From: Mugil cephalus | Lineage: Eukaryota > Chordata > Actinopteri > Mugiliformes > Mugilidae | Assembly: GCF_022458985.1 (NCBI RefSeq) | Contig: NC_061776.1 | Span: 12,368,597-12,432,596 of the forward strand | DNA length: 64,000 nucleotides | Direction: 5' to 3' | Part shown: piece by piece, positions 57,301 through 64,000 of the stretch | Numbering within the stretch: the first letter of the stretch is position 1 | Layout of the letters: each line of letters begins with the position of its first letter | The notes under the pieces: model-generated | Told to the model about the DNA's origin: nothing | What the model saw: the letters and a program-made list of their open reading frames with translations, nothing else | The model's database searches: none | Made by a program: the position numbers and the translations under genes

Positions 57301-59601
57301 TATTTAATATCCGATGGTAAAATCACTCACTTTAATCAGGAACAGGAACACCTGTGCACCTGCTAATTCATGCAGTTACTGTATCTAATCATAATAAGAC
57401 GGCACCTGTGCAACAAATAAAATCGTCTGGATACAGGTCGGGGGCTTCAGCATTACCATGGGGTTTGGTGACAGACTGGCTTGGGTGGAGCATTTCTAAG
57501 ACTCTTGATCTCTTGAGAAGTCAAAAACACCTCGTATGTGATGGTGGTCAGAGGACAAAATCAGAGGAAGCACCTCAGAGAACAGAAATCCAAGCTTGAA
57601 ACATAAGGCTGCTCACATTAATATTAGTTTCTCCTGAGACTGCAGGTGGTAGGTAAATGCATCAATAGCATGAATCCATAGAGCCCACCTGCCTCGTGTC
57701 AATACTCCGGCCTGATGAATGTTTTCTTGGCGTGACCATTTAAATGCCACAGGCTAAACCGAGTATCTTTACAATGTTCTGATAGGTTGGTGAAGAAGGT
57801 TCTCAATCATCCAGAAAATAATATGTCCAAACCCTATTGTCCTTCTCTGGCTAAAACTACTGAATAATATGGATTGAAAGTTGATTTTTGGACATCGTCT
57901 AAAAGATCTGAAACCACCAGATCAGCTTAGGAACATGGCAAAAAGTCAGATTCAAGCGGACGGCAAACAAATCTGCAAAGAAAAAAAAGAAAAAGTATCA
58001 TAAGGGCAAATATTCGGTTCAAAATGCCAGCGCTCATTTTACGCCATAATGCCATATTTACGATCACAATTATCGGTGACATTTTAGCAAGCGTCGAATA
58101 CGTTTTGGACAGGAAGTGATGAAGCTGTCGCTGCGATTCCACTTTCACACCGTCGCCTGGAAGCTCCTCTTCATGCTCATTTATCACCGTCAGTGTTTGC
58201 TGCAAAATATTTTCTACTGCTTCACATTAAAGGCGGCTCTTAAAGGCTGACCCACTCGTCCCAATTGTGTGGCGAATAAATGGCTGAGATTAAAAATGTA
58301 CAGTTTTCTTGAGGGCAAAACATGCAAAACTCTTTTTTTTTTAGGATTGTTTAATACTTCTCTGTCCTTAACAGACACGCAAATGTCTTATTATAGAGAA
58401 ATTTGTGCGCTGATCTGTGATGAAGTGTTTTATTTGTGGCTTCCAGCAGCTTCTACATTGGCCTGGAGACCACAGGCCTGTTTGATTGGATTAATCTGGA
58501 ATTCCTGAAGCTCTCCTCTATTTTTCCCACCAGTAGTGGAGTTAATTGCATTAGAGCAATGGAGTGGAGGAGGATTGGGAGCCTCAGACTTGAAGCCCTG
58601 TCTCGGTTTCCACTGCCAGAGGGAGAGGAAGAAGAAGAAGAGGAAGAGGAGTGGAGTGGGCGGCGGTGATGATGGCTGGAAGACGCATGGTGCAGAAAAG
58701 TGAGAAAAAAGTGAAGGAGGAGAACGGAAGAGATGATCGCTCTCACAACACATTTGGGAATGGGAAAAATGTTTTATACTGCCTTTTGCTTGTTGTCTTT
58801 TTCACACAAGTGTGATTTAAAAATTTAAATGATGTAGTCTTAAATAGAGAAACTGACGTTGAAAACTAAAATAATTATATAGGTAGTTTAGTAATTTACC
58901 AAGAAACCTTTCTTGTGAGGGCTTTTTTCTCTTAAAGGTCCCACATTATACATTCTTTCTACTATTACCATACAGTGTCACAGGTCCAACATCATTGTTT
59001 TCCAAGTGCATTACCCCAAATTCAGCCTTGGTTCTGAGCCGCAGCTGGTCAAGAAGAAAAATCTCCCTGTTTGACAACAAAAAAAAGTGGAGCAAGTGAG
59101 GGAAGTGACAGAATATTTTCACTATCTGGAGCCTCATACACAAACACATAGGGACACATATTACTGTCAGAAAAACCTTTACAAAGTGGATTTATAACAC
59201 GGGACCTTTGACACATGTCCTCTCCATTTACTGTACCTCTGCTGGTTGTCCACAGCACTGAATCCATTAGGCCAGAGTACGTTTTACAAGTGTCCCCTCG
59301 TGATAAATATCCTCTTCAAACGTCTCCATGCCGACTCCAAAACCACGCAGACTGCCAAGTCAACTGATTTACTGTCTTTGTATTTGAGGCCAATCTCAAA
59401 ACATACTTTATGAACCTCCACGAGTGTGCGAGTTGCATTGTTGATAATTCCAAGGTGCCCGACTGAGGCGAAAGTGCAGCCAGCCAAGTGAAATGGGAAA
59501 CGCTCCACGGACGACTCAACGTGAATTATTTTGGGTCTGAAAAACTGCCTGTTCTTAGAGACGCCCATGAACGGTTGTTGAAAACTTAACTACAGAAATA
59601 C

Positions 59602-59796
59602 ACCGATCAGGCATAACATTATGACCACCTTCCTAATATTGTGAAGGTCTCCCTTGTGCCTCCAAAATAGTTGGGACTCACAGAATGGACATGGGCCTGG
59701 AGTCAGAAAGTTTCCAACCAGAACATTGTATTGTCACAAAACGGACACCGTTATTCACTTCTCCTGTCACTGGTTCTAATGTTGTGGCTGATCGAT
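59602..59796 (+). repeat. Interspersed repeat, both ends visible
   Basis: Left end ACCGATCAGGCATAACATTA and right end GTTGTGGCTGATCGATGTA are imperfect inverted repeats about 195 bp apart, suggesting a short non-autonomous DNA element. Confidence 0.65.
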
Positions 59797-60306
59797 GTAT
59801 ACACCATACTTGCGTCATAACAGTGACGGATGAAGGCTGGAAGTTTAAGTCTCGTTGCTACTTGATAAAAGTCCAAGTAACACAAATGCTTTTCTCATCC
59901 TCCTTGTCGTGCTGCAGAAAACCGCCAACTTACCTTCACATCACGCATATTTGTGCATGTTTATAAATGCAGCCGTAAAAAATGTACACGAGATGGATTT
60001 TAGTAGGTTTCCGCTCTGCCGCTTTCTCGCATGTGGATTTCCTGTACAAGCAGCTGCTGACGGGGGCAGCTCTGTCGGGCCGCACCTTCCACTCAATGCC
60101 TCGTTTCTCTCCCACTTTTTCCTCCCCTCCTCCCCCACTTCCTCACACTTGCTTCTCATTTTCCTCCCGAGCATCTTTCCGTGTTCTCTCTCTACGTATT
60201 TGCACTTTCTCTCGGCAGATCCATCAGGCCTTTTGGCATAATTTAACACTTTGAGGGGAAATACAGTCAGTAATTCAAAAAAATAACTATAAAAAAATAT
60301 CTCGAC

Positions 60307-60535
60307 ACCGATCAGCCACAACATTATGACCGGGGAAGTAAATAACGTTGACCATCTTGTGACGATTCAATGTTCTGCTGTGAAACGTTTGGACCTGGTG
60401 TTCGTTTGGGTGTTACCACCCACTTAGACTAGACCCAAAGGCCCACAACATCAACACAACATCAACAGCCTGTTAGTAGACACCACAGGAGGCCCATGTC
60501 CATTCTCTGATGGACACCTACAGATAGTTCCCACT
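60307..60535 (+). repeat. Interspersed repeat, second copy
   Basis: Starts ACCGATCAGCCACAACATTA and includes AGGCCCATGTCCATTCTCTG, whose reverse complement resembles part of the copy at 5327. Confidence 0.6.
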
Positions 60536-61715
60536 ATCTGGGAAGTAGCGTAGAACAGTAGTAAAACAGTAAAAGATAATTGCAATATATATAAATCAGC
60601 CAGAAAGCATTCATCCGGACACGCACAACTAATTAAAAAAGCTTAAAAACTTCAGTCCGCAACATCTTTTGCAATGAGGGGGGATGTGCTGAGTTGTCAA
60701 ACTGGAAGCATGTCAGAAGTATATCACGAGGTCAGACCTCTAAATGCTTTTAAGACCAGAAGCAAACTCTTTAAATCAATTCAGTAATCTACACTTGGCC
60801 GAGGGACTTTTATAGTCAATATGCTGATGGCTGCATTGTGAATCAGCTGCTGAGCTGCTGAATGACTTGGGGGAAAGAAAAAAAAAAAAGAAAGAAAGAA
60901 AAGCGAGAGAAGTGCTACTGAGTCTGCTGATGGCATATACATTGGATTTTTATATATCCCTGAGAGGCCTTGGGATCTGCTTCATGATGGTGCTCATGTG
61001 TGAATGAAAGTCAGGTCAGCATCAGTAATAACTCTCAGGTTTTACACTCGGTCAGTGGTTTCAAGGGCTGGGACTCCGAATATGCACAAATCTGCCACAA
61101 ATCTTCAGAGCAACTCTGGTTCACCGCTATTTTCCATCATAAGTCCACACGCGATACTCGATCAGACGGCACATCTCCATGATATACGCCGCTCCCTCCA
61201 TTTGTCGCTGCTTCCATCCCTCACGTCGTCTTCACCCAGCATCGATTCTGTGTCAAACAGGTGCGCTCCGCTGCGCCGCGTTTCTGTTCTGCGACTGTCG
61301 CACCGAAAGGAAAAAGGCGCCTGCTTCCGTCTTTATTTACCCACCGGGGCTTGTTTGTTCTCCTCGCCGAGTCTTCTTAGTGGATGTTTGCTTTTGCAGA
61401 CAGTGTATTAAGAAGAGGCATGTGTAATTGAAATGTCAAAATAGATTAAAAAAATGACAAGTGGTGCCATGTGATAATAAAATAATGTTCATCATTGGTC
61501 CTTGTGACGGAGTCCCTGGATGTACCGTGTCTCATTTAGAGACACCACGGCCCAAGAGTCCAAATTAAACTAGAATTACTGCCTCATGGTTGCACGCTTC
61601 TGTCAACGAGGCAAGTCACATCCGACGTCTCTCTGTCTCTACAGGTTTATACTGTACAACATGTATTAAGTAGGAGTCACGTCATATATAGACATTTGTG
61701 TCAAATTGTGCTTTA

Positions 61716-62620
61716 ATTATTATTATTAGTTTATTGAATTGGGACAATGCACATTAATCATTAGTCATCAGTGTAAATGTGCCGGCCTCAGCACAAATGC
61801 TAATTTTAAGACTTTAAAACAACAATCACACAACAGACAATTACAGGACCAGACAGACAATGTCAAAACAAACCAAAGAGGACACAGAGACAGTATCGAA
61901 ACAGACACGGACCAAGAACCAAAGAGTGTGTATCAGATTAAGAAAACGTACTTAGGCTATGTGAGTACATGTCTGACTCATTTTTATCCAGTGTTTGAGA
62001 TTTATTTTTTATTTTTTTTTAAAGTAAGTAGTTGTCCCAGGTTCAGATGTGTGGTGGAAACTTGTTCCAGGAATGCGTTCTTCTTACAGATAAAACCATT
62101 TGGGAGAATTCAGCTCCACTCCTCGGTGCATTACAGTCACCTCTGGTTAAAGCGCTCGTTCTTCGTCCTTCAGTGCTTTTCTCCTCTGGATGAATTCATT
62201 CAGTGGTGGGGGCATTCAAAACATTTGAAGATGAGACAGGCATCTATAAAGATTAGATAGCTGTCTAGATCAAGAATATTATACTTTGTAAGGACGTTAC
62301 AATAACGAGAAGAGAGAAGAGAAGAAGTTTCCTGTCTTAAATTTAACTTCCTTCTTAAAGAGAGACTTAACAGGTTTTACTGTACTTTGTTTTGCGTGTG
62401 TCCAGGTTGTAAAACAGTAATTGTATGTGCGAAAATATGATGGCATGCGTATAGACTTTAGCTGTCTTGGTAGTAAGAAATGGTCTTACATGATAGAACT
62501 TTGACTGAATTTCATGGTGTTTGAGATTTTTTTTTTTAACATGCACTTTAAATGATAGGTTTGTGTCAAAGACCACTTCAAGATATTTGAACTTCTGCAT
62601 CAAGTCTCTCTCCATTGACC
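61716..62620 (-). mobile_element. L2-type LINE 3' fragment
   Basis: On the minus strand, 62615-62367 encodes a stretch typical of the C-terminal reverse-transcriptase region of fish L2 elements (KYLEVVFDTNLSFKVHVKK and RPFLTTKTAKVYTHAIIFSH). Low-complexity 3' sequence follows, ending in AATAAACTAATAATAATAAT at 61716-61740. It is 5'-truncated and inactive. Confidence 0.7.
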
Positions 62621-62939
62621 ACTACAGATGGTGTGACATGTTAGCAGGACTGTGGAGGACAGTGGACGCTCGTGCCAAATTCGACGAAATTCCCACAATG
62701 TGTCCCCGAGTCAGGTTTTATCAAGTGTATGAAAACAAAGAGAAATGAACTCCCAGAAAACACATTCTCTGTTTATGCCATAAAATACGCTATGTACTGT
62801 TTTTAATATATGCAGCATTGCAAACATCTTTTTTAGCATACATCCTGTTGACGCTAGTAATGACGCTCAAAACAAAATTAATTATTCACAGTGTTGTTGT
62901 CAGGTGCTGACGAAACGGACTCGAACAATGGCCCCGAGA

Positions 62940-63990
62940 ACAAATCAGGGTGATGAAAAAAGACGAGATCTAAAAACGCGCTCGACAACGTTTGCCGATC
63001 TGACCCGAGGCTGGGGGAATGACCTCGCGACCCCCGGCGCGTGATTGAACTTATCAAAGGCTTGGCATTCTCAAAGCGCCGAGCCGAAAATACCCCGGCA
63101 CGTGCACCTTTTTTTGTCGAGGCTCGGCGGGCGACACGTGCGGCGCTTGTCGCCGCCGCGGCTGCATGTGCGACGACGACGCTGGGCTCGGGCTCTGTCG
63201 AGGAGGCCGCCGCTGGGGGGGGGGGTTCAGAGAGAATGAGAGGGGAAAGGGCGAGGGAAGGAGGGAGGGAGAACGGAAAGAAAGAGTGTTTGTGCTGGCA
63301 TTAACGCCCCTGGGACGGGAACAGTCTTCGCCCAAGGCTACTGCTGCATGTTCAGAGAGGCTGGCAAGCAAAGAAATCCTCCCCCTTTTTCCTTCTTCTC
63401 CCTCTGTAACATCCACCAACTTTCGGACAGGGGGTGGGATGGGGCAAGCGGCGCTGGCAGTGGTGTAAGTGACATGTGTCCTCGCTGCCACGGGCTCTGG
63501 CTACAGCGAGCAGCAGGGACAGTCAGCTCCCCAGGGCTGGCATTATGCTAGCAGGCCCCCCGATTCAGACGGTGGCCATGGTCGGTGGCATCAAGACCGG
63601 CACAAAAAAAGAAACCGCCGGAGGGGAGCAAAAGAAAGGAGCAGAGAAAGAAAGGCATGAAGAAGCAGGGGATTAGAGAGGAGGACAAAAAGAGTAAGAG
63701 GGAAAGGTACCGGAGGAGAAAGAGCAGACGGTGTTAAAGAGTAATTCAGTCGTCTGGTTGATGCTATTTTTTTTTTTCCGGGGCAGATGGAGGCTGCTGC
63801 TCGCACGGCTCAAACCCATGAACCTCCGCTTCCTTTTAACGACAAAAGAACCTGCAGCGGGATTGGTGGACGCCGCGCGCTCTGATGTCCGCTGCCGCCA
63901 CGCCGCTTTCATCCCTTTCCTCCAGTTGTTTTCTCTGAATTTCGAGGGGCCGAGCCATTTGCCGGCCACTTTAGCTCACTCGGCTGGAGA
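62940..63990. promoter_or_regulatory. CpG-rich, GC-rich block at the right edge
   Basis: 63040-63220 is dense in CpG (GCGCCGAGCCG, CGCCGCCGCGGC, GCGACGACGACG) in an otherwise AT-rich window. A plus-strand donor-like GTAAGT stands at 63465-63470. This looks like a promoter or first exon of a gene continuing to the right, or of an alternative b4galt2 transcript. Open frames on both strands are compositional, and none shows a known domain. Confidence 0.45.
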
Positions 63991-64000
63991 CTCCATCCTC

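Larger units (their letters stand above)
52253..61715 (-). other. b4galt2: b4galt2 intron (5' of the 105-nt exon)
   Basis: No b4galt exon (such as the WGWGGEDDD exon) or other coding exon is visible. Contains an old tandem array at 53679-54376 and two repeats near 59.6 and 60.3 kb. The open frame 58436-58669 ends in a GAA-repeat-encoded Glu run and is not credible. Confidence 0.5.

Noticed and set aside
58436..58753. Overlapping frames with poly-Glu or poly-Ser on both strands
   Set aside because: A GAA/GAG-rich tract opens both strands; there is no domain or splice support.
63054..63969. Several open frames on both strands in the GC-rich right edge
   Set aside because: Open because of low stop-codon density in GC-rich DNA; none shows a domain. 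Kept only as a possible promoter region.

Overview
The window is vertebrate nuclear DNA, almost certainly from a ray-finned (teleost) fish. This rests on an intact Tc1/mariner element of the fish type, an L2-type LINE fragment, long CA/GT microsatellites, small GT-AG exons in AT-rich introns, and a CCDC24-B4GALT2 neighbourhood that matches human chromosome 1p34. I found no bacterial operons, CRISPR arrays, tRNA genes or rRNA genes. All gene models were built by hand from splice sites, reading phase and family resemblance; no alignment was run.

Layout. (1) 1-224: probable last exon of an unrecognised plus-strand gene. (2) 1140-3437, minus: them6, with two coding exons, an upstream non-coding exon and a cluster of ETS-type sites. 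(3) 4449-14776, minus: a 25-exon gene for a large multidomain protein with a SAM domain, two ubiquitin-like modules, a VWA domain, an E2 (UBC) domain with its cysteine, and a C-terminal U-box. Two tandem ISRE-like sites lie just upstream of its first exon, so interferon control is likely. One coding exon carries a 1-nt excess at a C5 run, which breaks the frame. (4) 17426-32758, minus: ccdc24. (5) 33005-35415, plus: a three-exon secreted VWC2/VWC2L (Brorin)-like gene, arranged head to head with ccdc24. (6) 41412-52252 and beyond, minus: the last two coding exons of b4galt2. No other coding exon was found up to the right edge, so its 5' part probably lies outside. (7) 62.9-64.0 kb: a GC- and CpG-rich block that looks like a promoter region.

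Mobile and repeated DNA: an intact 1,606-bp Tc1-like transposon with identical 202-bp inverted repeats (43865-45470), a hAT-like MITE, several copies of an interspersed repeat sharing a GATCAGGCATAACATTATGA end, an L2-type LINE 3' fragment (61716-62620), an 11-bp minisatellite touching a splice donor (8528-8926), and an old GCTAAGCTAA-rich tandem array (53679-54376).

The genes do not form one pathway. The outstanding item is the SAM-UBL-UBL-VWA-E2-U-box gene. It places ubiquitin-like, E2 and E3-type modules on one chain behind what looks like an interferon-responsive promoter, which makes it a good candidate for a little-described fish innate-immunity ubiquitin enzyme.
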